This document shows positions 1 through 10,059 of a stretch of 64,000 bases of DNA, in pieces; the first letter of the stretch is position 1, and each line of letters starts with the position of its first letter. The stretch is from Zoroaster sp. YZ-2022 (lineage: Eukaryota > Echinodermata > Asteroidea > Forcipulatida > Zoroasteridae): contig CM055816.1 in the NCBI GenBank assembly GCA_029582265.1, forward strand, positions 36,826,220-36,890,219, given 5' to 3'. The notes beneath the pieces are model-generated. The model saw only the letters and a list, made by a program, of their open reading frames with translations. It was not told where the DNA came from and did not search any database. Both the position numbers and the translations under genes were made by a program.

Positions 1-59
1 AAGTGGTTTTCCAAAAATGCAAAACATAGGTCCCTAACATGTAATGGTCATGGTAAAAT

Positions 60-322
60 GGTCATGGTCGAGCGGTTTGGTGCATCGGATTTGTGTTCTG
101 ATGGCAGAGTCGTCAGAATGTGGGTTCGAATCCCAACTGCGACTATGGTGCTTGTGTCCTTGAGCAAGGCACTTTACCATAATTGCTTCTCTCCACCCAG
201 GGGTAACTAGGTACCTGTGAGGGCAGAGTTGGTTTTGTTTGATTAGCCCTATATGCGCTGTAATGGCAGCAATTGAGCTGTATACTCCCCAGGGAGCTGA
301 GATGATTCATGAGCCTGATGAG
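60..322 (+). mobile_element. tRNA-derived SINE, 5' part
   Basis: A tRNA-like head is visible: a box A-like TGGTCGAGCGGT near 65 and a box B-like GGGTTCGAATCC near 122. The body after it (cttgagcaaggcac, ggtacctgtgag, agctgtatactcccca) recurs in inverted orientation at 9720-10055 and 29350-29880. The copy is interrupted at 322 by a DNA transposon, and its 3' tail resumes at 1354. A functional tRNA gene is unlikely because the cloverleaf does not close and the body is repeated. Confidence 0.75.
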
Positions 323-1353
323 CAGTGTGTCTCAAAAAAAATGCAAACAAAATTTAACGGAATGCCAGACGTAGAATGAGTAACCAACATAGATAATATA
401 TAGGTATGGTTTGAAAGATACACCTTTCCACTTTAAAATGAGACATCAAACGTCCAAATCTGAATATCTGATAATTTTTGACAGAGTTATGAGTACTTTT
501 CCAAGAGAGGTCAAATTGACGATGGGACCAAGTTTTTAAATGCAGTGATAATCGATTTTGTTTAGATGTGCAAGTGTTGCAATGTGGATGAACTGTTGAT
601 GATTACATCCCTTCCCCCTCAACATGCCCTCCCTCTCGCTCGATACACAGGCGACATCGTCTCCATGTCTCCCATCGCTCTCCTAACAACATCTGGAGTC
701 TGCCGCAGGACGTCAATCTCAGCTGTTATTCTGTCACGGAGAGTCTGCAGGTCCGGAGGGGGAGTCGTGTACACCTTGGATTTCAAGTATCCCCAGAGGT
801 AGAAATCACACGGGGTGAGGTCTGGAGATCTCGGTGGCCATTCATGCACATGATTCAACGCTATGACACAGTCTCCGAACGCTTCATGAAGGCGGTCTCG
901 GACAGCCAGTAGACGATGAGCCAGAGCGCCGTCTTGAGCCCACCACAGGCGCCTAAACACACCTCGCTAAACACGATCCGTCCTCATGCTAAAAATGTTT
1001 AGCATGTACATGTAAACATGTTTACAAACTGATAGCAAGAAAGTGTTTAGGATTGTGTTTACTCGCTAAACACATTTTGTAGTCCAAGCAATTATAAACA
1101 CAGAGGCAATTAGGCTACCTTTGTCCCAATGCCTAAAATTGAAAACTTGGTCCCATCGTCAATTTGACCTCTCTTGGAAAAGTACTCATAACTCTGTCAA
1201 AAATTATCAGATTTGGACGTTTGATGTCTCATTTTAAAGTGGAAAGGTGTATCTTTCAAACCATATATGGTTACCTATATTATCTATGCTGGTTACTCAT
1301 TCTACGTCTGGCATTCCGTTAAATTTTGTTTGCATTTTTTTTGAGACACACTG
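323..1353. mobile_element. Tc1/mariner-like transposon with ~214-bp inverted repeats
   Basis: The ends are near-perfect inverted copies: 323-537 and 1140-1353, both starting CAGTGTGTCTC from the outside. TA follows the right end; the left TA is missing, probably with about 10 bp of the host SINE that also appears deleted. The interior holds only the last part of a transposase on the minus strand, so this is an internally deleted, non-autonomous copy. It split a SINE whose two halves lie at 60-322 and 1354-1432. Confidence 0.75.
619..960 (-). pseudogene. Tc1/mariner-type transposase, C-terminal fragment
   Basis: The 113-residue open frame reads like the end of a DDE transposase of the Tc1/mariner superfamily. 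It has a WWAQDGALAH segment (second catalytic Asp context, here QDGA), then EWPPRSPDLTPCDFYLWGYL, the conserved block around the third acidic residue, and a tail of helix-forming residues. Family transposases are about 340 residues, so the N-terminal DNA-binding half and the first catalytic Asp are missing. It sits between the long inverted repeats of its own element and cannot be active. The frame ends without obvious extra stops, so the loss looks like one internal deletion rather than slow decay. Confidence 0.7.
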
Positions 1354-1432
1354 TATAATGCGCCTTGAGCACCAGTTTGGTGGATACGTGCGCTATATAA
1401 GTCCACATTATTATTATTATTATTATTATTAT
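1354..1432 (+). repeat. SINE 3' tail with (ATT)n end
   Basis: The sequence taatgcgccttgagcacc...gtgcgctatataagtcc followed by (ATT)n is the 3' end of the SINE family. The same tail occurs inverted at 29350 and at 62095-62170. It completes the SINE begun at 60. Confidence 0.7.
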
Positions 1433-1801
1433 TAATTTTTAAATAATACTTACACTGAATGGGTATTAATAGTGCATCATACAGGATTTCTTTATTTATG
1501 ATTTGTATATGGTGTAAACCGAGGACCTGCTATTGTTCCCTTCGTTGTTGGACTCGAACTTGTTTAGGCATATCCACTTTTTCAACAGAGGACATTTGCA
1601 AACAATCGCCAACCAAGGACCTATTGTTCCGTTTTGTTAGGCCTGTCAGTCCTCGGTTTACACCATAAACATGTATAAACACACACCATCAACCCATTAA
1701 CGAAATTAAAACTATTTTTTAAAACGAAAAGACTATGTCAAATAATATCGTCTTAAATGAATGTCTTGTTTTTAACTTCATTTTTTTAAATTATGTTACA
1801 G

Positions 1802-1993
1802 CGAGGCTGGCCGAGGCCGAGGCCGGACTCGGAGGTCTCGTAATCATTGTCATCGTTCTCTTAATCATTTGTGCCGTTCTCGTATTCATTGGTTTCGGTA
1901 TCAATATCCGTATCTTCTACTCCGAGAAACGCAGAGAAAATAAAAAACATCCTACTGATGCACCTGTTGAAAGCGGTATGCCGATGACTCCAA
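1802..1993 (+). CDS. Candidate host exon: single-pass transmembrane segment and start of cytoplasmic tail
   Basis: The exon lies between a good acceptor (T-rich tract, TTATGTTACAG) and a donor (CAA|GTAAGT). It is 192 bp, and both splice sites fall in phase 1, so it can be skipped without a frame change. It encodes an acidic stretch (AEAEAGLGG), about 23 strongly hydrophobic residues (VIIVIVLLIICAVLVFIGFG), then a basic stop-transfer sequence (YSEKRRENKKH) and a Pro/Ser-rich tail. This is the pattern of a type I receptor transmembrane exon. No family can be named from one exon. The next possible coding exons on this strand are near 2093 (acceptor TATCTTAG, very short frame) and at 5495. Base composition is clearly richer in G+C than the flanking introns. 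A chance open frame is possible, but the splice sites and hydrophobic plan argue against it. Confidence 0.5.
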
Positions 1994-2184
1994 GTAAGTT
2001 TTGACAATCTTAGAAAAATATAGATAATCACCTGTTTTGAATTAAACTTACTAGGTGTAAAGTTGAAATATTTCTATCTTAGGTGCCATCGTTTTCTTCT
2101 GAAACTAATATTGTCCTCCGGAGACGTAAATTCCATATTATGAGTTTCTCGTTAACGACACCACGAAATAATCTGAAACTTTCA

Positions 2185-2226
<42 letters not shown>

Positions 2227-2474
2227 AATACAGACATGTTACCAAAAGTGTATAGGGCGTACTGGCTTCAATCCATTGTAATTCCTTAGGTCGACCAATG
2301 CAGTTGTCAATTGTTATCTTTGTGAACTGACCTGATGGTTTTAATACTTTTCTGAAGGCCAATTAGGGTTTTCATACTGTCGTTTGTACACGTTTTGGGA
2401 TTTGAATGGCTCACGTATGCACGTGAAAACTTTATGGTTGGATGTTTGTAAGATATTTGATCTTTAAAACAAAA

Positions 2475-2592
2475 ATGTATGTAGCTTTGCATTGTGAAGA
2501 GGATAAAGACAATTTGCGGTACGTGACACCATGTGAAATTTTCGATTGAGAATTTCACATGGTGTCACCGCAAAATAGTCTTTACTAAATGT
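2475..2592. mobile_element. Foldback MITE family F, copy 1
   Basis: A hairpin is built on CACCATGTGAAATT and its inverse around 2527-2572, with the flank gtagctttgcatt. Other copies are at 7286-7448, 49183-49440 (longest) and 56285-56435. Confidence 0.6.
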
Positions 2593-3014
2593 CTGTTTTC
2601 AGAAAACAAGATTAAATGTTCACATTGAAGGTATATTGTTTTTCTATTGGCACGGGACCAGTAATCACAGGTTACAGTTTAACATTTAAAGCACACATCT
2701 TCCCAAATCACAATAATAACACAATTTTTAACTATAAAAGGGAAGGTACAACATTGTTAATGTTGGCAAACTTGCTTCTACGAGTATGATTATTCTCTTT
2801 GAATCAAGATTTAAAACAACCAAAAGTCTCGGCTAATATTACGTGGTGTCAATCACGAAAACATTGTCAAAATGCAATAGATTTTGTAGATTCATTCTAG
2901 CGTGGAACTCTTTCCTAAATTTAAACTGATGATTATTTATTTTCTTAAAAATTACAGCACTTCAGACAATATCTCAAGGGGAATAATAACAACACCATAA
3001 GCTAGACACTAAGT

Positions 3015-3189
3015 CAAGGGCGCAACCACGTGTTGAAAGTTGGGGGGTCCCAAGCAGCCATTGTGATGTCATGAATGACATTACTAGGATCATGTATACA
3101 TAAAATACCAAAATGTTCCAGAAGTTGGGGAGGTCCACATAAAAGTAGGGGGGTCGTGACCCCCGACCCCCCCAGTGGTTGCGCCCTTG
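3015..3189. mobile_element. hAT-type MITE with 8-bp target duplication
   Basis: This 175-bp element has perfect 15-bp ends CAAGGGCGCAACCAC / GTGGTTGCGCCCTTG. It is flanked by identical 8-bp copies of CACTAAGT (3007-3014 and 3190-3197). The 8-bp duplication and short inverted ends are the hAT signature. There is no coding capacity. Confidence 0.85.
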
Positions 3190-3239
3190 CACTAAGTAAG
3201 TTATACACATAACAAACCAAAATATAAACAAATCATACG

Positions 3240-3242
<3 letters not shown>

Positions 3243-3288
<46 letters not shown>

Positions 3289-3344
3289 TATATATATATT
3301 AATATATTTATATATATATAACACACACACACACACACACACAG
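3243..3344. repeat. (TA)n and (AC)n microsatellite
   Basis: About 75 bp of TA repeats with interspersed TTAATA is followed by (AC)n from about 3322. Confidence 0.95.
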
Positions 3345-3539
3345 GTAAGCGTTGTGTGGACATTCCTTTGTTCTCGTGTACTTAAGGATAGGAAATTCTT
3401 AAAATCGTTCCCATTTCACACAGAAGAGTGTTTTGAGAGCGGTTTTCGTTCTATTTTTCCCTTTTAATAATATCCTTCGATTTAAGTCAAAGAAACTGCC
3501 TAGACAAATCTCTAATTTCCGAGATACTCGCACTTTTCC

Positions 3540-4190
3540 AAAGTCCAACAACATTGTGTGGACGTGTGTAAGTCCACACAGCGCAAACACTCCATACGTT
3601 GTGTGGACCTCTTTTGTTCTCAGGTCCACACAATGAATGGTACGCTTACTCACACACACACACACACACACACCCTCACGCACATTGATTTGTGGGGTAT
3701 TCCTTTGTTCGTTCTATTATCCCTTTTCTATATAATTCTCCTGTGGGGTACAAGATTTTCTATAGTTACCTTGTGGGGTCCAATTGTTCTATTGTGTTTT
3801 GGACCCCACAACGAATGGTGTGTACGTTCACCCTCACGCACATTGATTTGTGGGGTATTCCTTTGTTCGTTCTATTATCCCTTTTCCTTATAATTCTCCT
3901 GTGGGGTACAAGATTTTCTATAGTTACCTTGTGGGGTCCAATTGTTCTATTGTGTTTTGGACCCCACAACGAATGGTGTGTACGTTCACACACACACACA
4001 CACACACCCTCACGCACATTGATTTGTGGGGTATTCCTTTGTTCGTTCTATTATCCCTTTTCCTTATAATTCTCCTGTGGGGTACAAGATTTTCTATAGT
4101 TACCTTGTGGGGTCCAATTGTTCTATTGTGTTTTGGACCCCACAACGAATGGTGTGTACGTTCACCCACACACACACACACACACACACC
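3540..4190. repeat. Tandem repeat, three ~155-175-bp units bounded by CA runs
   Basis: Three near-identical units start with CATTGATTTGTGGGGTATTC at about 3682, 3840 and 4018. Each ends in GAATGGTGTGTACGTTCA and is joined to the next by CACACA or CCCTCACGCA runs. A diverged partial unit lies at 3540-3650. The open frames across it are repeats of the same translated unit and not a gene. Confidence 0.9.
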
Positions 4191-4224
4191 ATTTTGTATT
4201 TTTCAATTACCAATCCTAATCCTA

Positions 4225-5369
4225 CGAAAGCCCATTAGTGCCATCGCTATTTTATTTACGAGAGCAGTTATTTTTTATTTTCAAGAGCAGCTATTTTTAT
4301 TTTCCAGAGCGGCTATTTATATTTTCCAGAGCAGTTATTTTTATTTTCAAGAGCAGCGCAATGCGCTGGTTGCTCTGACTGCTTCCTTCGAGGAAGCTCC
4401 TCTCCCCTGCAAATGCATCTTGAGAGTTTCTTCTCAAGAACTGTTGCATCTGTCGAACAGAACTGTTTTCCGTTCCAGCATCGCCCCGAAGTAGTCTAAG
4501 ACAACCTACTTTGTCTCTCACAGTTTCCATGAAATACCCCGCAATAACGCCAGGGTCACCATTTTTCAGAGAGGCTTCAAGCCAGAGGATCTGTCTTGAA
4601 TATCCGTCGATACATCCGTTAATACAAACCCCGTAAGGCTTTAGTTTGTCATAAGAGTCAAGGTGCCACACAAAGTTTGGGCCTCTTCCGTTGTATGTCC
4701 TTCTCTGTAGCCGCCGCCGCCTTCTTTGCTCGACTCCCTCTGGGTCTAGTAATCCCAGAAGATGGCGCACTGTTTCTCGGCTTACCAGAATTCCATTCTG
4801 AAGGCATCTCAGGTGCATCCACCGGTAACCACAAAGTTGCCCCGAGGTACTCAACTGCCCTTCTATAAAACATGCAACATCAACGATGCCAAAGGCAAAG
4901 TTCTCGCAATTTACGGTTTAGGTTACGCTTGCTGATAAAGATATTATGTTTAGAAGCAAGTGAACCAATTATTTCGTCATAATTAAGTCCTAAACTAAAG
5001 TAACGCCTGATCAAATGCAGACTCCGTGCGTCCGAATCCGCCGCAGCCATGGATGATGATGGCTTCCGGAAATCGAACAGCTGCTTCAAAAAAGATAAAA
5101 ATAAAGCTGCTTGAAAATATAAATAGCTGCTCTCGATAATAAAAATAGCTGCTCTTGAAAATAAAAAGAACTGATCTCGAAAATAAAAATAACTGCTCTT
5201 GAAAATAAAAATAGCTGCTCTCGAAAATAAAAATAGCTGCTCTTGAAAATAAAAATAACTGCTCTCGAAAATAAAAATAACTGCTCTCGAATATAAAAAT
5301 AACTGCTCTCGAAAATAAAAATAACTGCTCTCAAAAATACAATAGCGATGGCACTAATGGGCTTTCGTA
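4225..5369. mobile_element. Decayed DNA transposon with integrase-type transposase and inverted minisatellite ends
   Basis: The outer ends are inverted copies: CGAAAGCCCATTAGTGCCAT at 4225 and its complement ending near 5369. Inside each end is a minisatellite of about 20-23 bp (agagcagttatttttatttt), four to five units on the left (4260-4350) and about eleven inverted units on the right (5090-5335). The core encodes a DDE integrase-like transposase on the minus strand. It resembles the vertebrate and invertebrate integrase-core families sometimes called IS3EU; that assignment is from recall. Confidence 0.65.
4297..5089 (-). pseudogene. Integrase-core (DDE) transposase remnant
   Basis: Two frames belong together. 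The first, 5089-4880, has a helix-turn-helix-like region (YFSLGLNYDEIIGSLASKH then RNLNRKLREL). Near 4885 the frame changes and continues into 4854-4297, which has GYRWMHLRC, VSRETVRHLL and then the catalytic core GPNFVWHLDSYDKLKPYG (first Asp), followed by INGCIDGYSRQILWLEA and RGDAGTEN (second Asp). The third acidic region is missing: the frame runs straight into the minisatellite after FAGERSFLEGSSQSNQR. The gene is therefore frameshifted and truncated at its C-terminus and cannot catalyse transposition. Confidence 0.65.
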
Positions 5370-5494
5370 TAATCCTAACCTTTAAACTAAATCATTATTT
5401 ATTGCGTTAACATTTATGTTTTACAAAAGAAATACAACTAAGGTAACAAACAATATTAACGATAGTTCTTCGGTATATTTTATTTTATTTTTAG

Positions 5495-5617
5495 ATGCAA
5501 ATGCAGGAACAATTGAAGAAGAGGTCCTCCTCTGAGTTAACCATATCAGAACAGGATTTGTCTGTCTTGTGCCCTCCACACTCTCTTAAATCCATACCGG
5601 AGTGGTACCGACCTTAG
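5495..5617 (+). CDS. Candidate host terminal exon
   Basis: A strong acceptor (TATTTTATTTTATTTTTAG) precedes an open stretch ending in TAG at 5615. In phase 0 it reads 40 residues, beginning MQMQEQLKKRSSS and ending SIPEWYRP. In the phase left by the transmembrane exon at 1802-1993 (phase 1) it would instead read a 13-residue tail ending GTIEEEVLL, which looks like an acidic-dileucine sorting motif. The two readings exclude each other and the sequence alone does not decide. No downstream donor is visible, and an A-rich stretch follows, consistent with a last exon. No family is recognised. Confidence 0.35.
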   Translation: MQMQEQLKKRSSSELTISEQDLSVLCPPHSLKSIPEWYRP

Positions 5618-7285
5618 ACATATAAAATCTTAACAATGTATTACCTAAATTACGGCCACGGACGATTTGTTCATATTTTGCATAGATTGGGCCATAAACA
5701 ACAGTTTTCCCGACATTTTCCACGATTTTAAGCAAACTGATGCGACTCTTGAGATATTTTAAAGATCAGTTAACACTATCAGGCCGGGGGTGGTCGATGT
5801 GCCCCTATAGTATTTTTAATGTATATTCTCAACACTTCTACTAATCACGTTCAAATGTTCAGACTTTTTCTTAACCAATCCCTTGGGAGCCCTGATAGAA
5901 AAAAAAATCACTGACGTCAGAGTGTTCATTGTTGCCATGGCCGTCACCGATCTCTGTCATGTAGCTCAGAAGTGGAGTCAGTCTTTTTGTCAGTTTTTGA
6001 GGCTGGAAGTGGCAGCAACCCAAGATTTAAAATAATTTCTTATTTATGTTCACTGTAAAAATGTTCAGGAATGAAAGATGGAACACACGTGTCACATATT
6101 TGGTAGAAGAATTGTGTTCTTATGCCCCATGTACAACACTATACGGTGACATATTAATTTGTATATTACATTGCCTTTGGAATTTTGAATATTTTAAAAT
6201 TGTCTATAATTATATAATCCTTGTGCATGTTGATGTCACGTTTCAAACTTTTAAATGCCAATCTGTGCTTGTTCTAATATTTTAACACTATTTGGTCTAT
6301 TATGTAAATTTGCATGTTCATGAGCAAATCAGTATCACAGCGGGATCAGATGTCACGTCGTGTACATACAACTTGACTGATTTTACCCAAATCAGTTCTG
6401 TTACAAATCAGTTCTGTTATGATTATTTTTGTTTGTCTAATTTACTGAATGTCTGATTACCAATCAGTAAACTCTTTCAGGTAAGCACTATTTTCTTGGG
6501 CAAGGTTTTGGAGTTTTGATTCTTTGCATATTCAATGTTGCTGTGACACTGCAGAGCTAGTTGCTGTTGTGCATCCACAAAGCAGCGCCCTCATGTGTCA
6601 ATGATAAACAATTATTTTTTAAAAGTTTAAACTGTATAATCAGTTTTCACTCAACGTAAACAATAGACTTCTCATTTCGTTTAAACTGTTAGTGTTGAGA
6701 TTTGCTAAAATATGTATAAACATAAAATTGCGTATTATAGGCCCGTTAAGGTTTTCCTAATTTGCCAAGGCATTGTTACTCGTATTAGATGTAGATTAAT
6801 AATAATGGATGTAGCACGCTGTAGTACATGTATATTATGGTGTGTTAGGCCTACAAGTGATCTTCATGCTGAATGTATTAATACAATATTGATACGCAAA
6901 TTTAAATATAGGCCTATTAGTTACAGGACTTTAATTTACGTTGTTAATTTTATACATGGGTTCATAGTTTTTGCAAGCGTAGAAAAAGCACAATTCTTGC
7001 AGAGCGTATATACCAGTGATTATGTGTTGGCAAAACACTGAATGATTGTCGTGTTACTGTATGTACAGCAAGTGTCATGAACCAATTTTGTAATTAATTT
7101 AATTAATTAAGGAGTGTGTATGAATTAAATGTAAAACTGTCTCAATAGTTTTATATGAACATTTTATGTGATACATTATAATGTGCTCACACAACGTATG
7201 AACTATTATTATGCATGGTGTATTGATGATTGCATTAAGCAGCTTCACAGTTAAATTGTGACATGATTACAGTTAGGTAAAACTT
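5618..7285. other. No gene seen
   Basis: AT-rich sequence without a supportable exon, RNA gene or terminal repeat. The open frames here (for example 6046 and 6712) have no recognisable protein character. Confidence 0.6.
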
Positions 7286-7448
7286 GTAGCTTTGCATGGT
7301 GAGGAGGATAAGTAAGACTAATTGCGGTGACACCATGTGAAATTCTCAATTGAGTAGTAATTAGTTCTGAAAAGAACTGGAGTTGTACCTCCAGTTCTTT
7401 TCAGAACTAATTACTACTCAACTGAGAATTTCACATTTAGTCTTACTT
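7286..7448. mobile_element. Foldback MITE family F, copy 2
   Basis: Two arms of about 60 bp (AGTAGTAATTAGTTCTGAAA and its inverse) meet at about 7385. It shares gtagctttgcatggtgagga and gcggtgacaccatgtg with the copies at 2475, 49183 and 56285. Confidence 0.75.
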
Positions 7449-7807
7449 ATGATTACATTTAAAATACACGTAAATGAAATGTCAGCTATGGAAACAGCAG
7501 TAAAATCATTCTGACAGTAATTTGGTAGTTTTATCAATGTTGCACCTTTCCTGGAACACATTAGCCAGTAAGGGATGGTAAAGCATACGTGCACTAATAT
7601 TGAAGAACACCCAAATTACACAAGAAATCTTAATATTAAATACATTTTAAAATTGAAAGCCGATTGAGCTTTCAGAAATTTTATTTATATTTCTGCATAT
7701 ATCGTGTCCTTTTCCCCGATACAACATAGTTTACAATATAATATAGCTCCAACTACTAAATGCTTAAAGTTAGCACAAGTGTAATTTGTGTATACTATTG
7801 GTGGCTT

Positions 7808-8139
7808 TCCACTATGAATAACTTTACCCTGAAAATGCCCTGAATATCCGTTTTGCCGTGAAATAAATAGTTCACTGCAATTTCATGACGACACAACACC
7901 GTGAAAATGCCATGAAATATTCTTGGAATTCCTTCGCTGTGAAATTCTTGTGGCAGTTTTTGGGGCAGCTCATTAATTCTCGAGAGCACTGTGAATTTGC
8001 CCTGAAATCACTGTGAACATTATTGCCAATATCCGAGAGGAAGAGACACTGTGAAATTGCAGTGAAATTATGGTGAACTGTTATTTCATGGCAAAACGGA
8101 TTTTCAGGCCATTTTCAGGGTAAAGTTATTCATAGTGTT
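7808..8139. mobile_element. MITE with ~60-bp imperfect inverted ends
   Basis: Left end CACTATGAATAACTTTACCC and right end GGGTAAAGTTATTCATAGTG are inverse copies, with homology continuing through the ccgttttgcc and ggcaaaacgg segments. It is non-coding, about 330 bp. The superfamily is not assignable because no clear target duplication is seen. Confidence 0.7.
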
Positions 8140-9410
8140 CTTAAGTTTCGTAAATTAGAAGTGTTAATTTGTATTTGAATTTCAAGGTAGGCTATGCTTA
8201 TTATTCTATACACTGGCTGTAAAAACTGTGGATATAACAAACTGTATCAGTCATCAGTGTGTTGAAAAATAAGGTGACACCAATGATGTAAACTTACAAC
8301 CCTCATGTTTGTGGGTTATGTTAAAGGGGCAATATCGTCAAGATCGACAGGGCATGGAATCGGAGTGCTATTTTTTTATTAACTCATTGACATGTTAAGG
8401 TCATATTACCTGCTGAATAAATGAGCCACTAATTTTGAGTCACTGTGTTCATTTTAAACTAGGACACTGATTCCATGCCCTGTTGAAAGTTTGCTCTGAT
8501 CACGATGATAGTGTCCCATTAATAAACTATTTCGCTTGTAAATGCAGCTTAATAAAAATAAAAGGTGTTTCACGAAAAATGTTCAGTGCACCATTTTTCT
8601 ACAGTCTTTTGAATAATCGTTTAAAGTCCTTGGACAATTATGATCATTTCCCTTAAACAGTTGCCACTATCGAATTAGGACACAGAATAAGGGATGAAAA
8701 TATCGATTCAAGTAATAAATACCAAGTCAAACAATATTTCAAGAAGGTGACAGGCTGTTCCCCAACACTTACACATGGGCAACAAATAGTGTGTATATGC
8801 AATGTCATTGTTCATTCATTTTATTTTCTCCAGTTTTAAATGATCAGAACTTTGACTCACCTGTTTCTGTTATTTCATAAAATAACACCGTAATGTTAAC
8901 ATTGCCTTCGGTGTGTGTTCCGACCGCATGACGGGGCTTGCGCTGCGTTTCACGGATAACTCTCTCTTTCGGACATGTTTTTCGCGTGTTACTGCTCGCG
9001 TTTCGTAGAGTAATTCTCCCGTGCTTCTGGCCAAAAACGCGTCTGTGTGTGCCTGACAACGCTAAGCGTGCATTGTACTGTGACGGGGACAACTCGAGCG
9101 TGTATAATTATTCGACTGTTATCCGATCAAAGTCTGGCACCAAACCATACCGCCTAGCTCTGCAAGTGTAAAATTCTCTGCCTTTGTGTACGTCACGAAC
9201 GTTTCGTTAAAACTTCGAAAATTCGGGGGGGGGGGGCAATTTTTGATTATTAGATAAACAATTAATAATCCACTCGACACAAACAAAAAACATTTAAAAT
9301 TGTTTTTAATTCATACCAATCAATATAACAGCACCAAAAAATAAAGTTTGGTAAATACACTCTTCACAGGACCTTTAAGCAGAGCTTGTAAGCGTGGGTC
9401 CCCATACATA
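8140..9410. other. Unassigned DNA with a CpG-richer patch
   Basis: No supportable gene. A patch at about 8915-9130 is richer in CG dinucleotides than its surroundings and contains an open frame of 77 residues, but no splice or domain evidence supports it. A G-run lies at 9223-9236. Confidence 0.4.
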
Positions 9411-9694
9411 TACTGAACAGCAAAAGAAACGCAAGTCCGAGGACAGCAAAAGAAACGCAAGTCCGAGGTCTTGTCAATTTTCAAACAGAAGACAAACCAT
9501 TTTGATTCTAATCACTCATTTAATGAAAAATGCTTTCAATTTGTGAGCTGAAAGTGACTGTTGAAGTTGTTGCAATTTCAACAGTCACTTTCAGGTCTGC
9601 AAGTAAAGCATTTTTCATTAAATGAGTGATTAGAATCAAAATGGTTTGTCTTCTTGACAAGACCTCGGACTTGCGTTTCTTTTGCTGTTCAGTA
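9411..9694. mobile_element. Palindromic Tc1/mariner-type MITE
   Basis: Nearly the whole element is one inverted repeat: TACTGAACAGCAAAAGAAAC at the left and its inverse at the right. TA flanks both ends (9409-9410 and 9695-9696). The left arm carries an extra tandem copy of about 26 bp (cagcaaaagaaacgcaagtccgagga). The centre is a second palindrome around 9553-9595. It separates a dispersed repeat on the left from a SINE on the right. Confidence 0.75.
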
Positions 9695-9719
9695 TATAAT
9701 GTATATAATGTCGGGCATT

Positions 9720-10055
9720 TTAAAGCGCTTTTAAACAAGGTATCAAAGCGCTGTACATTATTACCCCTGCTCATCAGGTGCATAAATCATTCCAAGAACC
9801 ATCTCAGCTCCTTGGGGAGTATACAGCTCAATTGCTGCCATTTCGGCGCATATGGGCTAATCAAACACAACAACCAACTCTGCCCTCACAGGTACCCATT
9901 TACTCCTGGGTGGAGAGAAGCATTTATGGTAAAGTGTCTTGCTCAAGGACACAAGTACCACGGTCGCGGTTGGGATTCGAACCCACATTCTGACGACTCA
10001 GCCATCAGAACACAAATCCGATGCACTAAACCGCTCGATCATGGCACTCTGAGCT
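9720..10055 (-). mobile_element. tRNA-derived SINE, inverted
   Basis: This is the inverse of the family at 60-322: the box B complement GGGATTCGAACCC lies near 9973 and the box A complement CCGCTCGATCA near 10031. The 3' body (agcgctttgatacc in SINE sense) lies to the left. It is more complete at its 3' end than the first copy. Confidence 0.75.
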
Positions 10056-10059
10056 GAAT

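Noticed and set aside
3558..4494. Plus-strand frames of 111-214 residues with repeated WGIPLFVLLSL
   Set aside because: They follow the non-coding tandem repeat and its CA runs, and the last one runs into an unrelated transposon.
8844..9171. Overlapping frames in a CpG-richer patch, possible first exon
   Set aside because: No donor, domain or signal peptide supports either strand.
9626..10057. 143-residue plus-strand frame
   Set aside because: It crosses a MITE boundary and a SINE; the residues come from SINE sequence in reverse.
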